5,337 nt of DNA from an uncultured beta proteobacterium (GCA_903927495.1 CAIYNH010000743.1:1-5337); one strand, 5' to 3'. Counted from the stretch's first letter, positions 1-5,337 are shown. A program made the numbers and translations. Notes: a model not told the origin generated them from the sequence alone.

Positions 1-30
1 ACCACTGTTTAACGGATTGAATGGACAGGT

Positions 31-1188
31 TCATGGTGTTTCAACGGCAGATAGCACTTTGGACAGGGGGTCAAGCTCGGGTGGCACAAATGGCAGTGGT
101 GGCTCACCAGGCATCGGGCCATCGCCCCGCATGGCCGCCTTCAGTTTGTAGATGTAAGCCAGCACTTGCGCTACGGCGGTGTACAGGCTGGTAGGAATGT
201 CCTGATCGATCTCGGCGTTGGCATATAGCGCGCGTGCCAGCATTGGCGACTGTAGAACCGGGATCGCATTTTGTTTGGCAATATCCCTGATTTTGAAGGC
301 CAGCAAATCAGCACCTTTGGAAATTACACGCGGGGCATGCATGGTTTGGTCGTTGTATTGAAGCGCGACTGCGTAATGGGTTGGGTTCATCAACACAAAA
401 TCAGCTTTCGGCACGGCGCCAATGCTGTTGCCATGTGCGAGATCGCGACGGCGCTGGCGCATCCGGCCTTTCATCTCTGGATTGCCATCAGACTCCTTGT
501 TTTCCTGCTTCATTTCCTGGTGCGACATCTTCATCCGGGATTTGTGCAAAAAACTCTGCAAGGGTACGTCCACCATGGCAACCACCAATACCACCAGCAG
601 CATCAAGCCCAAGCCGGTTTTTAACCACTCCGCCAGGTGTTGAATTGCCCAGCTTGAGGGCTGCAACACCAGGGAACCAAGGGTTTCGATGCCCGATGAG
701 AGGTAGTTGAAACCAACGGCGATGAGCATGCCCGAGATGAAGGTCATCTTGAGCATCTCGGTGAATTTGTCTTTGGTGAACAAGCGTCCAAAGCCAGTCA
801 AGGGGTTGAGGTGGCTGAAGTCAGGGGTGATCGGTTTCAGGCTGTTAACCCAGCCGCCAACGGCAACGGTGCTGACGATGGCGATGGTGGAAATAATTGC
901 GGAAAAAATAACGCATGCTGTCAGGCCTATGGCCGTCATGGACTCCAATCGGTTTAGCATAACCAGCGGGTTTTTGATCGACTGGGCATCGAACACGAGT
1001 TGCAGGCTCAGCGCACTCTTGATTCGCTCGAACATCAGAGGTGCCAGCCACATCAGGCTAAGTGCGCCACCACCCAGCACTGCCAAGTTCGACAAATCGC
1101 GTGAGCGGGCTACCTGACCATCGTCACGGCCCTTTTGCAGCTTCCTTTCGGAGGCTGGCAAGCTACGGTCTTGGCTACTGGATTCCAT
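31..1188 (-). CDS. flhB: Flagellar export gate protein FlhB
   Basis: FlhB is an inner-membrane component of the flagellar type III export gate whose autocleavage switches export from rod/hook to filament substrates. The protein has 385 residues, the usual length. The conserved cytoplasmic N-terminus (SERKLQKGRDDGQVARSRDL, about 13-32) precedes about four membrane segments (roughly 35-53, 86-112, 146-163, 189-210). A cytoplasmic linker (MSHQEMKQENKESDGNPEMK, 221-240) leads into the C-terminal domain. The self-cleavage motif NPTH is at Asn268-Pro269-Thr270-His271, within VPKADFVLMNPTHYAVALQY. An extended Pro-rich tail (about 356-385) follows; such tails vary in this family. The flagellar setting and high similarity to enterobacterial FlhB exclude a virulence-secretion paralogue. 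The ATG at 1188 aligns with family N-termini, although no normal Shine-Dalgarno precedes it. It lies downstream of a terminator, so it probably has its own promoter, which I could not pinpoint. flhA is the expected next gene leftward. Confidence 0.96.
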   Translation of the reverse strand: MESSSQDRSLPASERKLQKGRDDGQVARSRDLSNLAVLGGGALSLMWLAPLMFERIKSALSLQLVFDAQSIKNPLVMLNRLESMTAIGLTACVIFSAIISTIAIVSTVAVGGWVNSLKPITPDFSHLNPLTGFGRLFTKDKFTEMLKMTFISGMLIAVGFNYLSSGIETLGSLVLQPSSWAIQHLAEWLKTGLGLMLLVVLVVAMVDVPLQSFLHKSRMKMSHQEMKQENKESDGNPEMKGRMRQRRRDLAHGNSIGAVPKADFVLMNPTHYAVALQYNDQTMHAPRVISKGADLLAFKIRDIAKQNAIPVLQSPMLARALYANAEIDQDIPTSLYTAVAQVLAYIYKLKAAMRGDGPMPGEPPLPFVPPELDPLSKVLSAVETP

Positions 1189-1192
1189 GTTT

Positions 1193-1213
1193 GGGAGATA
1201 GAGTGATTCTCCC
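1193..1213 (-). promoter_or_regulatory. Inverted repeat in the flhB 5' leader
   Basis: In the minus-strand transcript GGGAGA (1213-1208) can pair with UCUCCC (1198-1193) around a 9-nt loop. The 3' arm ends 4 nt before the flhB AUG, exactly where a Shine-Dalgarno would normally be, and the only purine-rich tract (GGGGAG) is in the 5' arm about 20 nt upstream. The pairing is seen in the sequence; any regulatory role is inference. Confidence 0.45.
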
Positions 1214-1247
1214 CATTGTCATTAACGTGACAGATAACTAAAGCGTG

Positions 1248-1270
1248 AAAAACGGGCCTTTCGCCCGTTT
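1248..1270 (-). terminator. Rho-independent terminator of the cheYZ unit
   Basis: On the minus strand AAACGGGC (1270-1263), a 5-nt GAAAG loop, and GCCCGTTT (1257-1250) form a perfect 8-bp stem that runs into a TTTTT tract (1252-1248). This is a textbook intrinsic terminator facing leftward, 135 bp after the cheZ stop and 59 bp before the flhB start. The plus-strand side lacks a comparable T-run. Confidence 0.8.
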
Positions 1271-1367
1271 GTTCTGACTTGGTCTCAGGGTAGAGGCGAG
1301 TCACTGTCCCTTAATTCAAAAGCGTGCCCTCCCAAAGTCTGATGGGGAGTGGGCTTTCCAATTGCCA

Positions 1368-1386
1368 GTACCGTCAATATCGGTAC
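1368..1386. repeat. Perfect inverted repeat just 3' of cheZ
   Basis: GTACCG (1368-1373) and CGGTAC (1381-1386) form a perfect 6-bp inverted repeat around a 7-nt loop, about 20 bp after the cheZ stop. Allowing a 2-nt bulge, outer CCA/TGG pairs extend it. No T-run follows on the minus strand, so it is not itself a convincing terminator; it could be a protein-binding site or an mRNA 3' stabilising hairpin. A second, imperfect GC-rich repeat (GCCCTCCC with GGGAGTGGGC, 1326-1354) follows. Function unknown. Confidence 0.5.
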
Positions 1387-1405
1387 ATTGGTTATTTTTG
1401 CACCA

Positions 1406-2080
1406 CTAAAAGCCCAAGCTGGCCAGCAGGTCATCGACCTCAGACTGCCCATGAACCACATCAGGATTGCCTTCTGGACTAACCACCGGTCCGTGCAAAA
1501 CCGGTGCCACCGGTACTGCGGGCACCGGCGCAGCGGCGGTCTGCGTGGGCTGGGCCTTGACCGCGTTGTCAGGTGGTGCCGTTTGAATCAGCAACAGCAC
1601 AAGCTGCGCCTCGATGCTGGCAGCCAGGTTGACCACCTTGGCAATCACCTGCCCGGTGAGATCATGAAAGTCCTGCGCCATCATGATGTCGGTCAGGTTT
1701 TTGTCGATTTCCTTGGTGGCTTCTTCCACGTCTGTGATGAAATTCATTACATGGCCCTTGGCCACAGCGGCTACCGGGTCTTTCACGATCAAGGCCCCAA
1801 TGCGCCGGGTTTCAGCGGCAATATGGTCGTGGTGGGCTTTGGCCTGATCCACGCTGTTGAGCACTTTTTCAGCCGCTTCACCAGTCAGTCTGGCAATGTA
1901 GGAGAGTCGGCTTTTGGCATCCGGGATTTCACCTGCCCAATTCTTAACCTTGTCAGTCAACCCCAAACCGTTGAGTGAATCATGCAATTGGCGCGTCAGG
2001 GCACCAATGCGCTGATGCACGTCCTGAGGAGTTTCTGCCGGGTCTGACAGGGCTGATTCGCTGTTACCCGCGGTACTCAT
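1406..2080 (-). CDS. cheZ: CheY-P phosphatase CheZ
   Basis: CheZ speeds dephosphorylation of CheY-P and so resets the chemotaxis signal. The 224-residue protein (E. coli 214) is largely helical. The conserved catalytic block is [15 protein letters not shown], where Asp140 and Gln144 match E. coli Asp143 and Gln147, the residue inserted into the CheY active site. Upstream, [21 protein letters not shown] (about 57-77) is the family long-helix segment leading into the four-helix bundle. A flexible Ala/Pro/Val-rich linker (about 168-210) ends in [10 protein letters not shown], the C-terminal CheY-binding peptide. The ATG at 2080 overlaps the cheY TGA as ATGA, indicating translational coupling that keeps enzyme and substrate in proportion. 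The stop TAG (1406-1408) is followed by inverted repeats and a terminator, so cheZ probably ends its transcription unit. Confidence 0.97.
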   Translation of the reverse strand: MSTAGNSESALSDPAETPQDVHQRIGALTRQLHDSLNGLGLTDKVKNWAGEIPDAKSRLSYIARLTGEAAEKVLNSVDQAKAHHDHIAAETRRIGALIVKDPVAAVAKGHVMNFITDVEEATKEIDKNLTDIMMAQDFHDLTGQVIAKVVNLAASIEAQLVLLLIQTAPPDNAVKAQPTQTAAAPVPAVPVAPVLHGPVVSPEGNPDVVHGQSEVDDLLASLGF

Positions 2081-2466
2081 TTCAACCCCAGCTTTGTGAG
2101 GATGAGATTGACTTTGTCTTCTAGCGTGGCTTTGGTAAACGGTTTGACGATGTAGCCCGCTGCACCTTGTTGTGCGGCCATGACGATGTCTTCCTTGCGG
2201 GCTTCGGCGGTCACCATTAAAACCGGAATGTGTTTGAGTGCCGGGTCTTTCTTGATTTCAGACAGCAACTGAAAACCATTCATGTTGGGCATATTGATGT
2301 CGCTGACGACAAAATCGAACTTGCCATTGCGCAATTTGTGCATGGCGACAAGGCCATCTTCTGCCTCGTCAGCCTCGGTGAAGCCGCTCTCCTTGAGCAG
2401 GTTGCGCACAATACGACGCATGGTGGAGAAATCATCGACCACCAAAAACTTGAGATCACTGGCCAT
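2077..2466 (-). CDS. cheY: Chemotaxis response regulator CheY
   Basis: This is a single-domain receiver of 129 residues, the full CheY length, that when phosphorylated by CheA binds FliM/FliN and biases motor rotation. The acidic pocket is Asp11-Asp12 ([18 protein letters not shown]). The phospho-acceptor is Asp56 ([12 protein letters not shown]). The switch residues Thr86 (VMVTAEA region), Tyr105 ([10 protein letters not shown]) and Lys108 correspond to E. coli Thr87, Tyr106 and Lys109. The N-terminal half is almost identical to E. coli CheY, so this is the motor-binding CheY and not a generic receiver. No output domain is fused. Its stop overlaps the cheZ start by 4 bp. The partner kinase gene cheA is not in this window. 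Start at 2466 is supported by AAGG 7 nt upstream and by alignment with [13 protein letters not shown] of E. coli. Confidence 0.97.
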   Translation of the reverse strand: MASDLKFLVVDDFSTMRRIVRNLLKESGFTEADEAEDGLVAMHKLRNGKFDFVVSDINMPNMNGFQLLSEIKKDPALKHIPVLMVTAEARKEDIVMAAQQGAAGYIVKPFTKATLEDKVNLILTKLGLK

Positions 2467-2535
2467 GGTTCAGCCTTTCGATGGCGTTGATTCGAACGCG
2501 TATTAGTTTGTACACAATCATGATGTCACATTGCC
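2467..2535. other. motB-cheY intergenic region with a weak candidate promoter
   Basis: The 69-bp gap has no terminator. On the minus strand GTGACA (2529-2524, 5 of 6 to the sigma-70 -35) is followed after 16 nt by ACTAAT (2507-2502, 4 of 6 to the -10). This is weak and could be chance. A 5-bp hairpin (GCGTT/AACGC on the plus strand, 2484-2499) and an 8-bp palindrome ATCATGAT (2517-2524) are also present. An AAGG 7 nt before the cheY ATG is a plausible Shine-Dalgarno. cheYZ most likely read through from motAB. Confidence 0.35.
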
Positions 2536-3474
2536 TTAGTGTTTGACCGGAGCCGAATTCTCGGCGGGCGCTGTATTTTGCTCTGTGATGACCTCGGGCC
2601 GTCTGGCACCCAATAAACGCTCTTCAGCTTCGCGCGTCATCACGGTAATGCTGATTCTACGGTTTGCCGGGCTGCGTGGGTTTTCTTCGTCAAGTAATAC
2701 GCTGGATGCCAATCCCATCACCCGGGCAATTTTTTCATCCGGCATGCCCGCAGCCACTAGTTCGCGGCGTGAGGCGTTGGCCCGGTCAGCCGACAACTCC
2801 CAATTGCTGTAGCCGCGTGCCCCGGCACCGTAAGGTGTTTGATCAGTATGGCCGTCCATGCTGATTTTGTTGTCGACATCAACCAGTGCAATGCCAATCT
2901 CATGCAGGATTTCACGCATGTAAGGCTTGACACTGGTGCCGCCACTGTCAAACATGGGGCGTTTTTGGTCATCGACAATTTGAATCTGAAGACCATCAGG
3001 GGTCATGCTCAGTTTGATTTGGTCACTGAACTCTGCCAATTTTTTGTTGCTTGAAATGACCGCACTGATCTTGGCGCTCAACTCGGCCAGTTTTTGAGCA
3101 TCTTGCTTGGCTCTGGCCGCCTTGGCTTGATCTCCAGCCGTCTTTTTTGCTTTGGAGTCACCGCCGTCACCACGTTTGGATTGACCCGCCGACTGCGTCA
3201 TGTCGTTGCCGCCGCCAGAGATCACGCTGGCACTGGCACCGGCACCACTGCCACCTTGCATGGCCACCTTCAGCGGCGACTGAAAATAATCCGACAAGCC
3301 CTTTTTATCACCCTCAGAGGTGCTACCCAGTAGCCACATAAGCAAAAAGAACGCCATCATGGCCGTCACAAAGTCGGCATAAGCAATTTTCCAGGCACCC
3401 CCGTGCGCCGAGTGGCCGCCCTTCTTGACCCGCTTGATGATGATCGGCTGGAGTTTTTTGGCTTCGTTCGCCAT
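2536..3474 (-). CDS. motB: Flagellar motor stator protein MotB
   Basis: MotB anchors the stator to peptidoglycan and provides the proton-binding aspartate. The 312-residue protein has a basic cytoplasmic N-terminus (about 1-28), then a single membrane segment (about 30-50) with the signature WKIAYADFVTAMMAFFLLMW. Asp34 there corresponds to E. coli Asp32, the essential proton carrier. A plug-like segment follows (about 54-72). Next is a Gly/Ser/Ala/Lys-rich low-complexity linker (about 75-128), then an OmpA-like peptidoglycan-binding domain (about 160-282). That domain contains RPMFDSGG, MDGHTDQTPYG, YSNWELSADRANASRREL and NRRISI. The C-terminal 25 residues are low-complexity and variable in the family. 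The start at 3474 gives the usual short N-terminus; no good Shine-Dalgarno is visible in the 18-bp gap after motA, so translation may be coupled. The channel aspartate and GHTD motif make this a functional-looking MotB, not merely an OmpA-family protein. Confidence 0.97.
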   Translation of the reverse strand: MANEAKKLQPIIIKRVKKGGHSAHGGAWKIAYADFVTAMMAFFLLMWLLGSTSEGDKKGLSDYFQSPLKVAMQGGSGAGASASVISGGGNDMTQSAGQSKRGDGGDSKAKKTAGDQAKAARAKQDAQKLAELSAKISAVISSNKKLAEFSDQIKLSMTPDGLQIQIVDDQKRPMFDSGGTSVKPYMREILHEIGIALVDVDNKISMDGHTDQTPYGAGARGYSNWELSADRANASRRELVAAGMPDEKIARVMGLASSVLLDEENPRSPANRRISITVMTREAEERLLGARRPEVITEQNTAPAENSAPVKH

Positions 3475-3492
3475 GCTGCAGAATCGGTAGTG

Positions 3493-4350
3493 TTATTTTT
3501 TCTTGACGAACGCTTCAAGCTCGCCAAAAGTGGGACGCTCAGTGGAGTACAGCACCTTGCGGCCAAATTCAATGGCCGTAGCCGGGTTATATCCCTGCAT
3601 ACTGGCCAGCAGGGTGGTCTTGATGCACTGAAACTCTTTGCCGGCTTCTTCCACTTTTTGCTCCAGCAGTCCGGCCAGCGGCTCGGCGAAGGCGTATGCC
3701 AGCAAAATACCTAAAAAGGTGCCCACCAAGGCAGAGGCAATCATGCCGCCCAACACGGCGGGGGGTTGTCCGACCGAGCCCATGGTGTTCACCACGCCAA
3801 GCACCGCCGCTACGATGCCAAAGGCCGGCAGCCCACCGGCGACGCGTTGCAGTGCGGCAACCGCCGCGTGTTCTTCGGCATGGTGGGTGTCAATCTCGCT
3901 GTCCATCAATGATTCAATCTCGTGCGCATTGAGGTTGCCTGAGACCATCATGCGCAGGTAGTCGGTGATAAATTCGACCACATGGTGGTCGTGGCCAACG
4001 TCACCATGTTTTTTGAAAATTTCTGAGGAATGTGGGTCTTCCACATCTTTTTCAATGGCCATCAGTCCTTCTTTGCGGGCCTTTTGCAAGATGTCGTACA
4101 AAAGCGCAAGCAACTCCATGTAACGCGCCTTGGTGTATTTGCTGCCCTTGAAGCACATGCCCAAGCCCTTCATGCTGGACTTGATCACTTTCATCTGGTT
4201 GTTGGCGACAAAGGCCCCCATAGTGGCTCCGCCAATCGTGATCAGCTCAAAAGGCAATGCCTTCAACACCACCATGATGTTGCCACCATGGAAGATGTAC
4301 ACGCCAAAAACGCATACCATAACGATAAGCCAGCCAACAATGACGAACAT
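3493..4350 (-). CDS. motA: Flagellar motor stator protein MotA
   Basis: MotA is the inner-membrane stator subunit that, with MotB, couples proton flow to rotor torque. The 285 residues (E. coli 295) show two N-terminal membrane segments (about 1-21 and 33-50), a large cytoplasmic loop, and two more segments (about 173-195 and 204-226). Charged loop residues that in E. coli contact FliG are conserved as Arg92 and Glu100 (KARKEGLMAIEKD). The functionally important prolines are Pro175 (LPAFGIVAAVLG) and Pro224 (FAEPL). The C-terminal EFGRKVLYSTERPTFGELE block (261-279) is also typical. The ATG at 4350 gives an N-terminus aligning with other MotA proteins, but no clear Shine-Dalgarno precedes it. 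The loop carries histidine clusters at 115-123 and 156-161. It is followed by motB after 18 bp and preceded by a FliA-type promoter, so motAB is probably a late transcription unit. Confidence 0.97.
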   Translation of the reverse strand: MFVIVGWLIVMVCVFGVYIFHGGNIMVVLKALPFELITIGGATMGAFVANNQMKVIKSSMKGLGMCFKGSKYTKARYMELLALLYDILQKARKEGLMAIEKDVEDPHSSEIFKKHGDVGHDHHVVEFITDYLRMMVSGNLNAHEIESLMDSEIDTHHAEEHAAVAALQRVAGGLPAFGIVAAVLGVVNTMGSVGQPPAVLGGMIASALVGTFLGILLAYAFAEPLAGLLEQKVEEAGKEFQCIKTTLLASMQGYNPATAIEFGRKVLYSTERPTFGELEAFVKKK

Positions 4351-4514
4351 AGTTTGAGGGTGTCAGAAGAAGCTTTGCTTCAAAAAGTCGAACTGTCCAC
4401 GTCGTGTGAACCGGTATCTATCATATCGTCCGGCGAACGACACACTTGAGTCAATGATTAAATTGGCTCCTGATACATTGTTGACGTGCGTTAGGTGCTA
4501 CTAAATATGCAGCA
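4351..4514. other. flhC-motA intergenic region
   Basis: This 164-bp spacer contains the FliA-type promoter and two weak minus-strand hairpins. The first (4496-4514) lies directly behind the flhC stop: six pairs including one G-U, with a 7-nt loop. No U-run follows, so it is a poor terminator and readthrough from flhDC into motA is possible. The second (GAAGC-AAA-GCTTC in the transcript, 4369-4381) sits 18 nt before the motA start. No coding sequence is visible here. Confidence 0.6.
4423..4449 (-). promoter_or_regulatory. Putative FliA (sigma-28) promoter of motAB
   Basis: Read on the minus strand, TCAAGTGT (4449-4442), an 11-nt spacer and GACGATAT (4430-4423) match the enterobacterial FliA consensus TAAAGTTT-N11-GCCGATAA at 12 of 16 positions with exactly the expected spacer. 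Transcription would begin near 4416-4418, giving a leader of about 66-68 nt before the motA ATG at 4350. This fits established knowledge that motAB are late, FliA-dependent genes. The match was found by eye; start-site mapping has not been seen. Confidence 0.7.
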
Positions 4515-5060
4515 TTAATGGAGCAGAATCCCGCCACTGCTGGTGCCTTTGCCGGCGCGCGCTGGCGGCGTGCACAGCCCGCACTCAAAATAACGTGCGT
4601 TTTCATAGGCCTCACTGACGAAGTGACCACCGCACTTGCTGCACTTGGTCATGGCCAGCATGTTGTTATCGACAAACTTCACCAGGCGCCAGGCGCGGGT
4701 GATGGTCAACAGGGGTTCGACACCGCAAGCAGCGATTTGCTCGTTGTAAAGCCGATAGGCTTTCATGATGGCATCGATGTCTTCAAGAGCGCTGACCTTG
4801 TTCAGATACTCGTAGGTGTTCAGAAACAGCGAAGCGTGGATGTTGGGCTGCCAGGTTAGAAACCAGTCGGTAGAAAACGGCAACTGACCTTTGGAGGGTG
4901 ACTTGCCAGCCACTTCTTTATATAAACGCAGTAAACGCTCGTAAGACAGGCTGGTTTCGCTTTCCAGCACTTGCAGGCGTGCGCCGAGTTGAATCAGGGC
5001 AACTGCCCGGTCAACTTGCCTGGAATCGTTCAATACACTTTTTGTCGATGCGGTGGCCAT
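4515..5060 (-). CDS. flhC: Flagellar transcriptional activator FlhC
   Basis: FlhC is the main DNA-contacting subunit of FlhD4C2, which recruits RNA polymerase to class 2 flagellar promoters. The protein is 181 residues (E. coli 192). Conserved blocks include LGARLQVLESETSLSYERLL (about 25-44), GQLPFSTDWFLTWQPNIHAS (58-77) and KAYRLYNEQ (100-108). The four zinc-binding cysteines are intact: Cys140 and Cys143 (CSKC), and Cys160 and Cys163 (CGLC), followed by TPPARAGK. The basic C-terminal tail is shorter than in E. coli, ending in GTSSGGILLH. I chose the ATG at 5060 because an AAGGGGA Shine-Dalgarno lies 5 nt upstream. A longer frame could start at a TTG at 5087 inside flhD, but its extra residues match nothing in the family. 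Only 10 bp separate it from flhD, so the two are surely one operon. Confidence 0.96.
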   Translation of the reverse strand: MATASTKSVLNDSRQVDRAVALIQLGARLQVLESETSLSYERLLRLYKEVAGKSPSKGQLPFSTDWFLTWQPNIHASLFLNTYEYLNKVSALEDIDAIMKAYRLYNEQIAACGVEPLLTITRAWRLVKFVDNNMLAMTKCSKCGGHFVSEAYENARYFECGLCTPPARAGKGTSSGGILLH

Positions 5061-5065
5061 GATGT

Positions 5066-5072
5066 TCCCCTT
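5066..5072 (-). promoter_or_regulatory. Shine-Dalgarno of flhC, overlapping the flhD stop
   Basis: On the minus strand AAGGGGA ends 5 nt before the flhC ATG (5060) and its first two bases lie within the flhD TAA stop (5071-5073). It decides the flhC start against the upstream TTG and implies that ribosomes finishing flhD re-initiate on flhC, which would favour balanced subunit amounts (inference). Confidence 0.75.
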
Positions 5073-5337
5073 ACAGTGCTTCAGCAAAACGACCAGCCAT
5101 CAAAATGCTGGCGTGCAAACGGGTTGTGGCATCGTTGTCCACCTTGGCCGAAGTGTGGTTGGTCAGCAGTCCCCAAACCAGATCGTCATCCACGCGGAAA
5201 CGGCACAACAGCATGGTGCCGGAAGCAATTTTCAGAATCTGAGCGGGGGAGAGCGCGCCAATCATGTCGGCAGCTTCTTCCGACATGCCTAAACGGAACA
5301 AAGCAGCGGGCTTGTCTTGGCGAATCAGGCTTTGTGC
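5071..5337 (-). CDS. flhD: Flagellar transcriptional activator FlhD (5' end beyond window)
   Basis: FlhD is one half of the FlhD4C2 heterohexamer, the cytoplasmic master activator of middle flagellar promoters with sigma-70. The frame is open to the right edge, so the start lies outside; 88 residues are visible. They begin AQSLIRQDKPAALFRLGMSE, matching E. coli FlhD AQRLIVQDKASAMFRLG from about residue 21, so roughly 20 N-terminal residues are missing. The FRLG motif, the LSPAQILKIA helix and the cysteine in LLCRFRVDD (equivalent to E. coli Cys65, involved in the FlhD dimer disulfide) are all present. A TTG at 5301 is an internal codon, not a start, because homology continues upstream of it. 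The stop TAA (5071-5073) is part of the flhC ribosome binding region, which suggests coupled translation of the two subunits. Identification is firm; only the N-terminus and promoter are unseen. Confidence 0.95.
   Translation of the reverse strand, partial: AQSLIRQDKPAALFRLGMSEEAADMIGALSPAQILKIASGTMLLCRFRVDDDLVWGLLTNHTSAKVDNDATTRLHASILMAGRFAEAL

Larger units (their letters stand above)
1189..1405. other. cheZ-flhB intergenic region
   Basis: This 217-bp spacer is the longest gap in the window. It contains, in transcription order, an AT-rich stretch with an FlhDC-box-like half site (1390-1404), two inverted repeats, the intrinsic terminator and the structured flhB leader. No credible coding sequence or sigma-70 promoter was recognised by eye. 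Confidence 0.6.

Noticed and set aside
1..30. Start of flhA at the left edge
   Set aside because: Only 30 bp remain after the flhB stop; a GTG at 5-3 on the minus strand is visible but nothing downstream can be read, so no call is justified.
707..1117. 136-codon plus-strand open frame opposite flhB
   Set aside because: The apparent hydrophobic stretches mirror FlhB membrane-segment codons on the other strand; no independent evidence of coding.
1110..1304. 64-codon minus-strand frame spanning the terminator and the flhB start
   Set aside because: It crosses the intrinsic terminator, overlaps the FlhB N-terminus out of frame, and resembles nothing known.
1372..1379. ACCGATAT on the minus strand as a FliA -10 box for flhB
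   Set aside because: The -10 fits at 6 of 8, but the segment 11 nt upstream (GTGCAAAA) does not resemble the TAAAGTTT -35, and the terminator lies downstream.
1349..1978. 209-codon open frame on the plus strand
   Set aside because: It is wholly antisense to cheZ, has no recognisable family and shows no ribosome binding site; cheZ is certain, so this is a shadow.
4030..4449. 139-codon plus-strand open frame opposite motA and the motA promoter
   Set aside because: It is antisense to the conserved MotA reading frame, its translation has no recognisable motifs, and it runs through the FliA promoter.
4496..4514. Terminator directly behind flhC
   Set aside because: The hairpin is short with a G-U pair and no following U-run, so it does not meet the pattern of an intrinsic terminator.
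5060..5087. FlhC start at TTG 5087 giving 190 residues
   Set aside because: The ATG at 5060 has a strong Shine-Dalgarno, avoids overlap with flhD, and gives an N-terminus consistent with the family.

Overview
The window is a compact flagellar and chemotaxis locus, transcribed entirely on the minus strand. In transcription order (right to left) it holds flhD (5' end cut by the window edge), flhC, motA, motB, cheY, cheZ and flhB. The products align closely with their E. coli counterparts from memory. The flhDC-motAB-...-cheYZ-flhB order, with CheZ present and an FlhD4C2 master regulator, points to a betaproteobacterium of the order Burkholderiales. Comamonadaceae (Rhodoferax/Polaromonas-like) is my best guess, but the family is an inference from gene order and moderate GC, not a database match.

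Layout. Bases 5337-5071 encode the C-terminal 88 residues of FlhD. FlhC (5060-4515) follows after 10 bp, with a good Shine-Dalgarno that starts in the flhD stop codon. A 164-bp gap separates flhC from motA and contains a well-formed FliA (sigma-28) type promoter at 4423-4449. Stator genes motA (4350-3493) and motB (3474-2536) are 18 bp apart. After 69 bp come cheY (2466-2077) and cheZ (2080-1406), which overlap by an ATGA. A 217-bp gap then holds several inverted repeats, including a convincing minus-strand intrinsic terminator (1248-1270). Last is flhB (1188-31), which ends 30 bp before the left edge; flhA would be the expected next gene but cannot be confirmed here.

How the parts work together. 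FlhD and FlhC form the FlhD4C2 activator at the top of the flagellar hierarchy. FlhB is the autocleaving substrate-specificity switch of the flagellar export gate. MotA/MotB form the proton-driven stator. CheY-P binds the motor switch and CheZ dephosphorylates it. The sequence thus carries early (flhDC), middle (flhB) and late (motAB, cheYZ) class genes side by side, with a FliA promoter and a terminator marking probable transcription-unit borders.

I found no mobile elements, CRISPR arrays, RNA genes or frameshifts, and no previously undescribed system. The points worth a second look are regulatory: the motA promoter, the terminator between cheZ and flhB, the structured flhB leader without a normally placed Shine-Dalgarno, and the absence of cheA/W/R/B between motB and cheY.
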